A stretch of DNA of 64,000 bases. It comes from Rhytidiadelphus loreus (taxonomy: Eukaryota; Streptophyta; Bryopsida; Hypnales; Hylocomiaceae). Under the pieces are notes generated by a model, which searched no databases, was not told where the DNA came from, and worked only from the letters and a program-made list of their open reading frames with translations. The position numbers and the translations under genes are program-made. Shown here piece after piece: positions 37,401-51,299 of the stretch. The DNA lies in assembly GCA_947034895.1 (NCBI GenBank), contig OX344762.1:28996760-29060759 (forward strand), given 5' to 3'. The first letter of the stretch is position 1; the number at the start of each line of letters is the position of its first letter.

Positions 37401-39260
37401 GTTGGTTGTGCAGGAGCTGCGAGGTGTACCTGCGAATGAGATCCTTTTTGCCTTTGTGTTTTTCTGAGATCTTGTTTTTCCTTGTATGAATGTGAGATGG
37501 ATTGGATTGGGTTTTCCCTTGTTGTGCAACTTGTTTCCGTTGTTTTCTAGGATAGCCTTGCAGGGGTGCGAGGTTCATGTGGAGGAGCGTGAGTGCACAT
37601 TTAACTTTCCATTTTTTTTGGTCATATTGTAGATCCTTTTTTATTTTGTATTCCAATTTTCTTTTTAGTTCATTGTTTTCATACTTGCATAATCACATGG
37701 CTTCTACTGTAGGCTTCTAAGGTTCGCAGGTGAGCTTGTAACTACTTCAACACTCGAATTCTAATTGACTGTCATTAGTACCAACTTTGATTTCATTTTA
37801 TTTGGTGGCTTGGCTGTACAGAGATAGCCCAATGCTTGTGTGATGAGCTTGAGTGCCGATTTCCGTAGCAGGACCTCCTTGACGCATTTGGAATCATCTA
37901 TCTGCAATACTGGCGGCAGGCTGGGGCGGAGGAGAGTTTTTCGAAACATTTGGCGGTGCTGAAATCCTTTTATTCCACAGCAAGGATCCTAAACAAAGGT
38001 CAACCCTTGCATGACGGGGGGAAGCCTTATACAGTACCTGAGCTTCTCTCAGCATCTAATCTAGACAACCAGGCCGGCCTTTTTAACGTTACAATGAGAG
38101 CAAATGCTGAAGAAGCTTGTGGACTGCCCTTCCACACGAATCCAGTGATAAAGCTCTGGCGGAAGTTGTCCCAGTCCCGGCATCTCTGTAAGCTCATTTA
38201 TGAGTATTTAAAAGTTGCTGAGATTGGTTGTTGCTTGGTTCTTGGTTCGGTTGCGGATGAGAGGTGTTTCTCCACCCTCAAATTTCTAAAATCTTGCCAG
38301 AGAAACAGGCTAGGGAAACATTTGCCCCTTGTTGTCCATATGTTTGGCCAAAAATACTTTTCACTTGAAAATTTTCCTTACAAGGAAGCAATCAAATCTT
38401 AGAAAAGTGCCGTTAAGGTTGGTCGGCAGGGGGACGTGTAACGTAGCGGCAGTACCAGATTTTGAGCAGTATCCTCAAAAGTAAAAAAAAATTTCCTTAG
38501 TTTTCATGAGGTTAAGCAGGCCCTCTACCTCAAGTTAACCTTCAGTCTAGCTTATGCGGTGCATTGGGCACACTATTGCAAGTTGCAACTTGACCACTTG
38601 CTCATGGACGGTGTTGCGGGCGGTGGCTGCTGGGAGTTGGATCTGCGGGACGTTGGAGCTACGGGAGACCAGGAGTGCGGGAGAGCGACTTGGCGTTGGT
38701 TGCAATTGTTCACTTGTTTGTAATTTTTACTAATCATACTAAAGTGTCTTGTGTGTTTTGTGATGTGCAGAACATTGGCACTGCAAATTGGACAGTCTTA
38801 GAGGGTTCAATCCCTTTGCCAATGACTTTTTGTTTCTCGGTCAATTTTACTTAGACTCATTGTAAAATTTAGAGTTTCCACTTTCATTCAGTTCATACTT
38901 ACATTCTTCAACAAGAATGATGTTATTCACTGCAATTAGCAGGCATTTATAAAAATTCCAAAGTGCACATTGCTTTCGTATGCCATAGAAAATCGCTACT
39001 ATGCAATTTAATCTTCTCTCACTTAGCAATTTCAGCCCAAAGAAATAACAAAAGTAACAGTCTATCTTGCACTAAACAAACCGTCTTGTCACAACATATA
39101 CTCTACAGTGGAAAAAAAAATTATACAAAATTCCACCATTTCAAAACAAATTTATTTCAATAGAGCCACACACGGAAATAGGATGTTGCGGAAATAGCCT
39201 CCTCTACTGCACGGCTGTAGCCTTCCGGCGAAATACACAAAAGCAGTTTTGGGATCGCTG
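34421..39260 (+). mobile_element. Full-length hAT-superfamily DNA transposon, 4.84 kb
   Basis: The left end is CAGTGATCCCAAAACTG. The right end, read on the other strand, is CAGCGATCCCAAAACTG, a 17-bp inverted repeat with one mismatch. Eight-base flanks ATGGGGAC and ATAGGGAC form the target duplication. The interior has higher GC content than the surroundings and encodes a hAT transposase on the plus strand (35,366-38,402). A 0.9-kb leader contains a CACGTG site at 34,646-34,651, and about 0.85 kb follows the transposase stop. The ends and duplication are almost intact, so insertion looks fairly recent, although the transposase frame is disrupted. It lies between the zinc-finger gene and the dehydroascorbate reductase gene and interrupts neither. 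Confidence 0.92.
35366..38402 (+). pseudogene. hAT transposase (BED finger, RNase H-like core, hAT dimerisation domain), frame-disrupted
   Basis: Reading starts at ATG 35,366. A BED-type zinc finger lies at residues 133-163 (C133, C136, H157, C163). The RNase H-like core carries the first acidic residue in SADEV (about D292) and the second in CFGADEVNTFQG (about D363). The frame then moves by -1 at 36,520-36,526 and continues with CISHRLNLA and the RW-type motif KTRWIS to about 37,271. A T-rich stretch with a GTGAGG donor follows and looks intronic, with possible small exons near 37,412-37,560. The last part includes an in-frame TAG at 37,866-37,868, then QDLLDAFGIIYLQYW. It ends in a hAT C-terminal domain with VADERCFSTLKF, whose Glu (codon near 38,259) is the likely third catalytic residue. 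Exons after 37.27 kb are uncertain. The T-run event could be a deletion, an assembly error or a programmed shift. Confidence 0.85.
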
Positions 39261-39268
39261 ATAGGGAC
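39261..39268. repeat. 8-bp target-site duplication, right of the hAT element
   Basis: ATAGGGAC directly follows the right inverted repeat and matches ATGGGGAC at 34,413-34,420 at seven of eight positions. Confidence 0.8.
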
Positions 39269-39479
39269 GATTCCAAGAAGTGGGTCGCAATTCCAGCCAC
39301 CTACTTTATATAATGAACTCTTCTCATCTAAAATTCAATTTTAATTAATAATGTATGAACTACAAGTTTGCCCCATGGCAGGAAGCCCACTTCTTGTGTT
39401 GGTTCCCTTTGGCGCCCCGCCGTGGGGATGCTCTAAATTGTTGTCAGAAGTTAATTTTCATGGCATTCTACATTAGAAA

Positions 39480-39745
39480 TTATTGTAACCACTTTCGGTG
39501 GTTAAGATGAGCATATCGGGTACACTTTTTGTTGGTTATAGGGCAGCCTATATACCATGTTGGGAAGATCACTTTAGAAATACATTACTAATTCACACTT
39601 TGTCTGAAAAAATAAAATTTCAATTGTTCTCTTTATCTCTCACACTTATCTTTGTGTAGGAAAAAATTTAAAAAATTTCAGCAATGGCATGAGGGCAAAC
39701 TCCAAATTATGACCACAATGGGCTGGTTTACCTTAATACATTTTT
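39480..39745 (+). repeat. Direct repeat, first copy (partner 41,935-42,205)
   Basis: Phrases shared with the partner, in order: a GGTGGTTAAGATG-like start, GGGCAGC, TTCACACTTTGTCT-like, AAATAAAATTTCAATTG, TCTTTGTGT, and a TTACCTTA near the end. The spacing is about 2.46 kb, with several miniature elements in between. Confidence 0.6.
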
Positions 39746-39755
39746 TTAGAAAACT

Positions 39756-40560
39756 TTGAACTAGAAAAAGTTGAGAAATCAATTTAAGTTTCACCTCCAA
39801 AAATTTGTTTCAGATTTAGATAAGGTAGAACTACCCAATTTCGTCAATGATTCAATTCCGTGGTCTATATCTTTGTTCCAATTCCATGAAGAAAAATATG
39901 CAAATTCGCTTCAGATTCTGACAAGAGTAATTTATTAAGGCTGTTAAAAGATAACGTGTCAATTAACGATTGGTGGATCTTCAAGTGCTATTAGATACAT
40001 TGGAAAGCGGTATTGAGTTGTAAGAGGACGTTTATGAATCCAGTCTAGTGGTAGTTTTGCAATAACACTTCAGAAATTTAGAGAAATAACAATTTTTATT
40101 GGAAAATTATAATTCCACTTGGGTTTGACTCCTGAAAAAAAAGCACACCTCTAAAAAATATGTGTCTTTCCTAGATTTGGTTCCAATATAGTCAAATTGC
40201 GAATCAAGGTGGTAATGGGTAGTTCTACCTTACTCCAATCAAAAGTTATAGGCAAAATTTAGAGACAATGTAAAAAAATAATGTCCTTCCAAATCTTCTT
40301 TCAATTTTTTCCATAACTTTTGATTGAAGGATCTAAATCTGAAAAGGATTTTTGAAGGTGAAATTTAAGTTTATTGCCCAACTTTTCTTAGTTTAGAATT
40401 TTCTGAAAAAAATATATTTTACTATGCCTAAATGAGGTCTGAAATTTCACTTTGAACAAAATTCCTACTTTTGAGTTAAATATAAGCGGTTGAGATCCTA
40501 CTAATCCCAATTTATATATCCCATATGAGTTTACCTACTACTACCCTTCTTTGGGATACT
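39756..40560. repeat. Large imperfect inverted repeat, dispersed family R1
   Basis: The arm at about 39,760-39,850 (AAAAGTTGAG, then TTTCACCTCCAAAAATTTG) is the complement of the arm at about 40,320-40,405 (TTTTTGAAGGTGAAATTTAAG, then AACTTTTC). The right part contains TACTATGCCTAAATGAGGTC and TGAACAAAATTCCTACTTTT, which recurs at 49.63 kb and as the complement at 33.35 kb. Non-coding. Confidence 0.6.
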
Positions 40561-40824
40561 AGAAAACATAAAAGATCACATTGCATTGATTTTATTCTAA
40601 AGTATTGCAAACTACTATAATATTGCACCTTGAAATTTGGTATAATTTTCTTTGGCATGATTGGTCAAACTTACTATCCCTTACAAATTCTTCATTTACA
40701 ATGGGGATTCCAATATATGAAAAATATGACATGGAAATGAAGGTCCATCCAAATTATAACAATTACATTAGGGATTTCCAAATTTCATAAACTATTTACA
40801 ACTAGAATGTATTAGCCAAATGCA

Positions 40825-40920
40825 ATGCTCTCAGAGCCTTTGTTGGCGTAGCCAACAAAGCGCAGCCCACGGCAAGAGAGCCCGTGAGGCCGCACCGGCT
40901 CTCGGATGAAATTAACTGAA
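40825..40920. repeat. GC-rich pair of palindromes in AT-rich DNA
   Basis: CTTTGTTGGC at 40,838-40,847 and its exact complement at 40,851-40,860 flank GTA. About ten bases on, GAGAGCC and GGCTCTC flank a GTG/CAC inner pair. The cluster is sharply richer in GC than its surroundings. Its nature is unknown; it could be a miniature element end or a folded RNA. Confidence 0.5.
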
Positions 40921-41115
40921 ACGATGGTGGGACGTCAAACGAATCGAGCAGACAATGAAGGCATCATCAAATGTGATTGTAGAGATAATTAATAATTATG
41001 ATGCAACTACCAATCAAAGCAATTACTTTCCCTACTTGTACAATAAACATAAATGTAACCTTCAAAGTTTGATAAGTCCTATTAGAAATTATAATCCTTG
41101 TCAAAAGGATCCATT

Positions 41116-41325
41116 CACTATAAGAAAAAGGGGTGTTTTAAATGTGTTTTTAAGTGTAGTCCTAGAGATAAGATATTAAGTAATGATATTTATGTAGATT
41201 TTTTGTAAAAACTTATTGAAAGTACATGTATTTTCAGTAAATTTTTACTAAAAATCTACATAAAGGTCATTACTTAATATCTTATCTCTAGGACTATACT
41301 TAAAACACCCCTTTCTTTTGTAGTG
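41116..41325. mobile_element. 210-bp near-perfect palindromic miniature element with CACTA ends
   Basis: The left end is CACTATAAGAAAAAGGGG and the right end is the complement of CACTACAAAAGAAAGGGG. The two arms pair along almost their whole length, including TAGTCCTAGAGATAAGATAT and ATTAAGTAATGA. There is one 12-base extra segment in the left arm, and the centre is near 41,226. The transcript would be a very long hairpin. The flanks (ATT and AAT) are not a direct duplication. Confidence 0.85.
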
Positions 41326-41934
41326 AATGTTATGTTGTATTTGTAGACAAACTCAAAGATGATTGAATTCTCATTTTAGTTTAATTATTGGATATCTAAA
41401 GGCATCACCACTTTAAAATGCAATTGCATTGCTATTGTAGAAATAAGACTACAATTGTATTAGGGTGACTATTCAACTCACCTTTCAAGTGGAAATGCTT
41501 TTAGATATTTTTTCACTTCATTTACTTTAGATAGTGTAATCTTCAAAGAAGCAATGACGCCATTAACGTTCAAGGACATGGATGAAAATGTATAATATTG
41601 ACAAAAATTCATTTATTCATCCAACAATGCTATAAAACCTAGCAATGCTGAGGTAAATATGCCTATGACAGGCAAACTACCTAATGCAAACATCTAGAAC
41701 CCCCCATTACAATCTTACATCAACCCATTTCAGATTTTAGCTAATAAATGACATTAGGACTTCATTAGGGTGGTTAGTGGCTAAAATCAATACCTTGGGA
41801 GATGGTCATGGAGTTATTGGAGATTGTAATAGGAACCTTACACCTTTTTAGTGTAAACTTGTCAAACAAAGTTATTTTTTTATTTCATCAATGTGATGAC
41901 CATGTTAGGAGATCTTGTATCCATGATAGAGAAT

Positions 41935-42205
41935 GTTATGACTAATGTAGGTGGTAAGATGGCTATTATGAAAACACTTTTGGTTGATTTGGGGTAGTCT
42001 ACAAACTCTTTTGAGCTAATTGGGCAGCATACTTCCAAAATTTATAGGAATTCATACTTTGTCTAAAAAATAAAATTTCAATTGACGTCATCATTCCTTA
42101 CATTTGTCTTTGTGTGGAAAAAAATATAAATTTTTTGGCAAATTGCAACACATCAGACCACTTATTCTGCTTGTCATAGGCAAGTTTACCTTATAACATC
42201 CAAAA
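41935..42205 (+). repeat. Direct repeat, second copy (partner 39,480-39,745)
   Basis: It starts near GTAGGTGGTAAGATGG and continues through GGGCAGCATACTTCC, CATACTTTGTCT, AAATAAAATTTCAATTG and TCTTTGTGTGG to a TTTACCTTA end. Non-coding. Confidence 0.6.
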
Positions 42206-42352
42206 CTTTATAGCAATTGAATAATTTCATCTACTAAGAAAGGAAAAATCTATTTCTAAGCATTCATTTGAAATTTCATTCCCTATAATCATTTTTGAGC
42301 CAATTACTACTTAAGAACAAATCTTGCCATACAATGATGGACTCCACTATAC

Positions 42353-42554
42353 TAGTGCTACAAGCCTTTTTTAGGAGGGGAAAAATTTGAAGCTTTACTC
42401 TAAATTTTTACATTAGAGAAAATGTAGAAATAAATTATTTATTGTAGATGATAAAATTTGAAACTTTGAGTTCATATTTTGAATCCTAAATCTTAACAAT
42501 AGGTGCAAGAGAAGAAACAAATTCTCACCTTCCCTTTGAAGGCTTGTAGCACTA
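42353..42554. mobile_element. Possible 200-bp miniature inverted-repeat element
   Basis: AGTGCTACAAGCCTT at the left end is inverted at the right end as AAGGCTTGTAGCACT. The flanks read CTA and AAG, and a TA duplication is possible depending on the boundary chosen. The interior is AT-rich and non-coding. Confidence 0.55.
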
Positions 42555-42635
42555 AGGTGAAGGCACCCCAAAGCATCCTTGTTCCCATTTTTGTCCCCTA
42601 GACTGCTTCTAAATGTATTCCTAGACTTTAGTTAA

Positions 42636-42686
42636 TGTGTCCTTCAAATGCTTACCTTTGGTTCGCTGATACATTTGAAGGACACA
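42636..42686. repeat. Perfect 15-bp hairpin
   Basis: TGTGTCCTTCAAATG (42,636-42,650) is followed, after a 21-base loop, by CATTTGAAGGACACA (42,672-42,686). It may be the remnant of a tiny inverted-repeat element. Confidence 0.75.
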
Positions 42687-42710
42687 TACTTAACTCTGAT
42701 TTGTTGACTA

Positions 42711-43020
42711 CACTAAAAAGTATATTTAGTGTTGGATTACATTTAGTGTACTTACCACCCTACTCCATACAATACTAAATCTAAACTTTGTGCGAATTAG
42801 TGTAATATTAGACTTCAATGCGTACCATAGAATACATTTAGATTTACCAGATTTTAGATTTTAGATTTTAGATTTGCCATAGAGTACAAATTCCAGATTT
42901 ACCATAGAGTACATTTTGTGTTAGAAATTAGATTTAATGTTACTTACTTTAGTAGGATTAATGATATTTAGTGTCAAGGTTCGTAAATAGTGTTGCTAAC
43001 ACTAAATATACTTTTTAGTG
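42711..43020. mobile_element. 310-bp miniature element with CACTA-type ends
   Basis: A 23-bp perfect terminal inverted repeat begins CACTAAAAAGTATATTTAG. The inner part has short direct repeats (ATTTTAGATTTTAG, and ACCATAGAGTACA twice). No ORF. The 3-bp flanks do not match, so the target duplication has decayed or the class is different. Confidence 0.75.
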
Positions 43021-43040
43021 TACTGATTTTTGTAGGTTCA

Positions 43041-43217
43041 CCTATGTGACAATTTTAGTGGTATAGGGAGACAATACTTTGAAAAATCATAGAAATTACA
43101 TACTGGATCTGAAAAATCTAATTTATTTTTTGAATATTCATGATTTTCACTTGCTAATACTACAAAAATACCATTTTTAGGAAAAGGTGCCTCCAACTAT
43201 GCTGGATTGCTTATATC
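43041..43217 (+). repeat. Inverted repeat, left copy flanking the DHAR locus
   Basis: It reads GTGACAATTTTAGTGG at the left, TCATAGAAATTACATAC and ATTCATGATTTTCACTTG in the middle, and GGTGCCTCCAACTATGCTG at the right. The complement of each phrase, with few changes, occupies 52,204-52,387. Non-coding. Confidence 0.8.
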
Positions 43218-43682
43218 AACGGTTTTGGGTGTTTCCACAGTAAGTTACTTCCAACAATGAATGTGGTCTAAGATCCTGACCAGGTGCTGGCCATGCGACC
43301 TGCAACGCCATATAACCGTGCCAAGTGCTATAAGCTTACTGTCGGTCTATCAGAACATGCAAAATGAAAACCACCCACAAACTTCTGATAACGGACCCGT
43401 GGCCCATTCGGATTGCAATCCAGTGGCCCTTCCGTTTCAATTCAGAATCCTTTTCCACCCCCAAATCCTGAAGACCGCTGTTGCTGTAAGCTTAACTTAG
43501 TCGCTGCGACCCAAACCAAATTCTTTCTCTACAGACACAGATGCTCACTTCAATTCTCCAAAATACATGTACTTTCGCTACAGACGCAGACTATACAGAC
43601 AGAGATACTCTAACTTAGGGTAGCCCCGCCATAGCCAGCTCCACGGAAGCTCCAGAAACTAAGGTACAGGAAGGTATCCCCA
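43218..43682 (+). promoter_or_regulatory. Upstream region and leader of the DHAR gene
   Basis: Composition becomes balanced immediately after the inverted-repeat copy. The segment probably contains the core promoter and leader; a CTATAAG motif at about 43,328 could be a TATA-like element. No other gene is seen here. Confidence 0.4.
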
Positions 43683-47049
<3,367 letters not shown>

Positions 47050-47278
47050 TTTGAATCTCCCAGGGGAGTCAAGTGTTGAGGTGCTTCAGCTGGTGCCCAA
47101 CTTTTCTGGGTGAAGTCGTAAAGCTACCAACTGTGTCTAAGATTTCACAAGGCCGTTCCTCATGTAGTGTTTCTCTCTCAGAATTGTGATTGCAAAGTGT
47201 ACTTACTGTGTAAATTTGATTTTAAAAAGTAGTTTTTATATCATGTATTTTATCCGAGTGTTGCTGTCCAAATCATAA

Positions 47279-47284
47279 AATAAA
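47279..47284 (+). terminator. Candidate polyadenylation signal of DHAR
   Basis: AATAAA lies 230 bases after the DHAR stop codon, within a short AAAATAAAATAAAATAA run. Its position is reasonable for a plant 3' UTR; use is not shown. Confidence 0.4.
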
Positions 47285-47293
47285 ATAAAATAA

Positions 47294-48880
47294 TCAGTAA
47301 TTACGTCAATGGTTGTGAGCAGCAGTAGTATAGAAGGCTCTTCATTGAGGACATCACTTTAACCCCATCAGGACCAGACGTTCAAAATTTGAACAACAGA
47401 TGGATGCACACATCCCAAGCTCATAAAACTGTGTTTTGAAGACTTTGATTTGCAAATACTTTATAATTCATAGGGTACTCTTGGTAGTAGGTTTGGCTTC
47501 AAAATGGAACTTTTTCATTTCAAAAAATAACCCTTCCAAATGACTCAATTAAAATAGCATAATAAAAATCTTTAAAACCCACTCAATTATAGAAGGAATT
47601 TTCAATTTTTGGCTTCAAATTTAATTGAAAAACATTGTTTAGTGTGGTAGTAGATTTTACCATACAAATATGATCTATGGATCATATTTTGCAACTATTA
47701 TTTGAGAGTACCATTAGTGCCAAGTAGATCTAGCATTAGTTGGGCGAATAATTATTAAAAGTGGAAAAAGAAGAGTTTAGCATCCATTTCCAAGTTTATA
47801 ATAAATTTGGCTTTTGGAATTCTACCACTTATTTTGAGCATGAGTTTCTCACATAGCTTCACAAGCCGCTAAATGTTTGACTTCTAGAAGGGTTGATGTT
47901 TTAAGGTTTGAGATAATAGTGGCTATTGTATTGCTATTTAGTAAAATAGAGTCAATCTATCTGAGTGTCTATAGAAATATATAGCCATGTATTTATATTA
48001 AGTAATAAAAAATTTATAGCCTACATAGTATGTTGTTGTTTAGAAGGATCTTTGGAGTATATTAACTTCTTGTTGGAGATTATTGCTAATTAAATGGAGG
48101 TTAATGAAAGGAGAAACAAGGAAGTTTATAGCCAAGTGTTTTGACTGGAAGACTATAGTCAAAATAGTAATCTTTTGAATTGCTTATTTGAATCAATTTT
48201 TGTCTTCATTGTCTCTTTGTCTTTTGTCTTCATTGCATCTAAGTGAAATGAGGACAATAGAAGATTATTGCTATCAAGGAGGAGTTGATAGAGAGAGAAC
48301 CATGGAAGTCTATTGCCAAAAAGACTAAGCTATAAGGATATTGACAAGAGTGTGTTGTTAACACAAGAATGATGACATTCTAGCCAACTTAATTAAGAGA
48401 GTATTAAGCATTTAAGAGTGTCAAATTGATTTTAGAGTGAATTGGCAAAGAAAGAAATAGAGTTTTGTAGTCTATTCTATATTTTTGAAATTTAATTGGT
48501 AAGAAAGATTATGGCCAACCAAATTAAGGAAATGAAAGGAAGCAATTATTAGTGATTGCAGATCTAACTCTATTTCTGAGTGGAACTTAAATCAGGAGTT
48601 TGAAGATTTGAGTTGAATGATAAAATTTAAGCTACATTTATTGCTAGACTATAAATATGATATAATTGTTGATTGGTATAAAGAAAATGGTTGAAACTCC
48701 TAGAAGATAATCTTCTAATAATATATGAATAATTGTAAGTTATAGTGAATAATTATTGCTTAGAAGATGGAGTATGAAGACAATTGTTGGATATACAATG
48801 ATTGACTATGCGAATATTATCTATCCACAACAAGGTAATGATAGTTTGAAGCTATAGTCTATCTTTAGATGAGATTTGAG
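47294..48880. other. AT-rich intergenic DNA, no gene seen
   Basis: From 47.9 to 48.85 kb the plus strand is unusually purine-rich, with repeated phrases such as TATAGCCA and ATTGCTA. No open frame survives, so a decayed coding repeat is possible but unsupported. Confidence 0.5.
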
Positions 48881-49395
48881 GGGGCTAGAGGGCCGTTTTA
48901 GGCTTGTTCTCGATTCCGTTCCCCAAGGCTTATTGAACGCTGATGTCAAAATTTAAAAAAATTTAAGATTCTTAAAATTTATTTATTTTCTTTGAAACAA
49001 ACGTGGCAGTCACACTGCCACATCAATGTAGCTGCTGAACTGCAATTTCGGCCAGGTTCTCAAAAGTGGAAACTTGGAGTTCTCTAGCTGAGAAGAGAAA
49101 ATCATCGAATGAGACAAATGAGAGAAAAAAGTCAAGAGTATCGTATTATTACGTAACATGAATGAGTTTTTGGGCCTCTAATAGACTATTTTGGGGTTAT
49201 TCCCCTATTGAGAACCATGGTAGCATAGTCAAATTTTTAAATAATTTAAAAATATTAAAAATTAATTAATTAATTTAAAAAAATAAATAATTAACTAATT
49301 AATATTATCAAACGTGGCAATCTTTAGCCATGTCAAATTGCACCAAACTGTAACTACCACCTAAGTTTCCACAATTGGGATCTTTGGGGAATCAA
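48880..49395 (+). repeat. Two tandem-lying copies of a repeat with GC-rich ends and an A/T core
   Basis: Two units align: about 48,885-49,080 and about 49,180-49,390. Each has a GC-richer start, an A/T core near 48,950-48,995 or 49,225-49,305, then AAACGTGGCA, a TGTCA- or CACAT-type phrase and a GTTTCCAC or GTGGAAAC phrase. In the first, GTGGCAGT and ACTGCCAC form a perfect hairpin. The architecture resembles the units at 14.1 and 61.9 kb. Confidence 0.45.
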
Positions 49396-49479
49396 GTTAA
49401 GTTCCATGTCCAAAATTCTGTTTTAATTTAAAATCCTCATCATTAGTTATGGACAAAATTCAAAGAAGGGTTGAAGAGA

Positions 49480-49800
49480 ACATTTTCTTTTTACATTTTC
49501 AAACATCATCTTTGAATTTTGTTCATAATTTTTTTTTTAGGCTTGAAATCACATACATGTTTTTGGATTCAAAACTTAAATTGGTTTCCCAACTATTCTG
49601 AGTACAAAGTTTTTTGAAAAAACTTATTCTACTATGCCCTAAATGAGGTTTGAAATTCTACTTTGAGCAAAATTCCTATATTTTGACAATGGATAGTCAA
49701 GCTCCCATCTTCAAATATTCCCATTATCCTTTGAGGATTCCGGATGGACAATGCATTCCACAATAAAAACAACCTCTCCACCCCTTAATTTGACAAAATC
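49480..49800 (+). repeat. Copy of dispersed repeat R1
   Basis: It contains TACTATGCCCTAAATGAGG and GAGCAAAATTCCTA, matching 40.41-40.48 kb. The right part is the complement of the GAGAGGTTGTTTTTAT block at 33.24 and 61.59 kb. Non-coding. Confidence 0.6.
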
Positions 49801-51299
49801 TCAATGAATTTATTCCTTCATTATGCCATCAATATATTTCATTGATTCAATGGATTGTTAATGGATTATTTATAATCCTTGAATTTTTAATTTATTTATG
49901 CTGACATTGCTATCCACATACAAGAATTTCTTTGTCTATGGTAGTCTATTGAGTATTGACCACATGAAATTTGTTCCCACAATAGCCACCAACAAAGGTG
50001 TGATGATGAGAACATCTTGGGAACTCATAGTCTTCCAATGGCCTTGAAAAACATCTAATATATTATTCACATTTCATAGGGATTTGAGTGAATAATTATA
50101 GACTAGCAAGCATTTAACATTCCTTTTGAACATCCTATTTCATAATTTAAGTGTCATTTATCTTACATATGAGCAATATGACCTTAGCTATAAAGATTTG
50201 CTAATATAGATCTTTCTTTTAAATAATCAATTTGCTTAGTGTTATCTTTGGTGATGTGAATCATGTGAGTTACAAATCTATCTACAATAGCATATACATA
50301 TATGGTGTCCAATGGATCGTAACACTACTAAAAAGAAAGAGATAGACAAACAAAAACAAAATTATACCAATGGCAAAAAAATCGAGTTCATTTAATTTAA
50401 AGAAACTCATACTGATTGATAGAGGGTGAAAGGTTGTAGTGGAAGCTTTTGCAAGTCAAAAAGGATGGCCACAACTAGCAGCGTTTTCAACAAGCTTCCC
50501 AACAAGCTTCTTTGAAATGCTTCCCAACATTCTTAAGTGAGTAGGATTGTAGGAATTTTATGAAAAATGAATGATTTAACTAAAGTGCACAAAATGATGG
50601 AAATTTGTCAATGGTCACCAAACCCACCTTGTCAAAGTTGTGTCATTGACGAGGGTTGCTATTATGTGAGCCTAGGAATGCGAGCGTATGAGCCTAGAAG
50701 ACTGTACATGGTGTCTATATTATAAAAACCCTTCCATGATTATAATATATAGATACCTACATTATAGTATTTATGTTATATGCACCTTCAATGGTTGTAG
50801 GATGTTCAACTTCTACATATGCTTTGAAACGCCCACATAGTTACTCGCATTTTCATGCTCACACACTTACTAGCATTGTAATGTCAGTGACTATGAATTA
50901 CATGAGTAAAGTTATGTCAAATGAGAGCAATTCAATTACTGAATGTAGGATATAATTGTGTGAGAGTCCAAAATGAATGAAGCACTCAAGGAATCACCCC
51001 CTACTATAGCTAGAATCATCCAAATAAAGGTTTGAGCATGATTCTTGTTATCATTGAGTTGCAATGAAAGTTTTTTGGTTGAGTCTTATTGATCGTTGAT
51101 CAAAAAGGGATTTTAGATTCTCTTATGGTGGGATCGGACACCACATGGACGGCTATAAAAAAATTTAAATAAAAGAATAGGCGGTGTACTTCAAATCAAC
51201 CCTAGACTTTCATGAATGAAGGTTGTCTATTTTAGGCAACTAGAAGAGCGGAAGAATATGCAAGGCCTGCTGTTAAAAAGATGTCACAATTGCATAAAG
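49801..51299. other. AT-rich intergenic DNA, no gene seen
   Basis: No supportable gene or complete element. Short frames are present on both strands without recognisable domains. Confidence 0.55.

Noticed and set aside
47930..48850. Purine-rich stretch that might be a decayed retrotransposon coding region
   Set aside because: No reverse transcriptase, integrase or gag motif is readable in any frame, and no terminal repeats could be paired.
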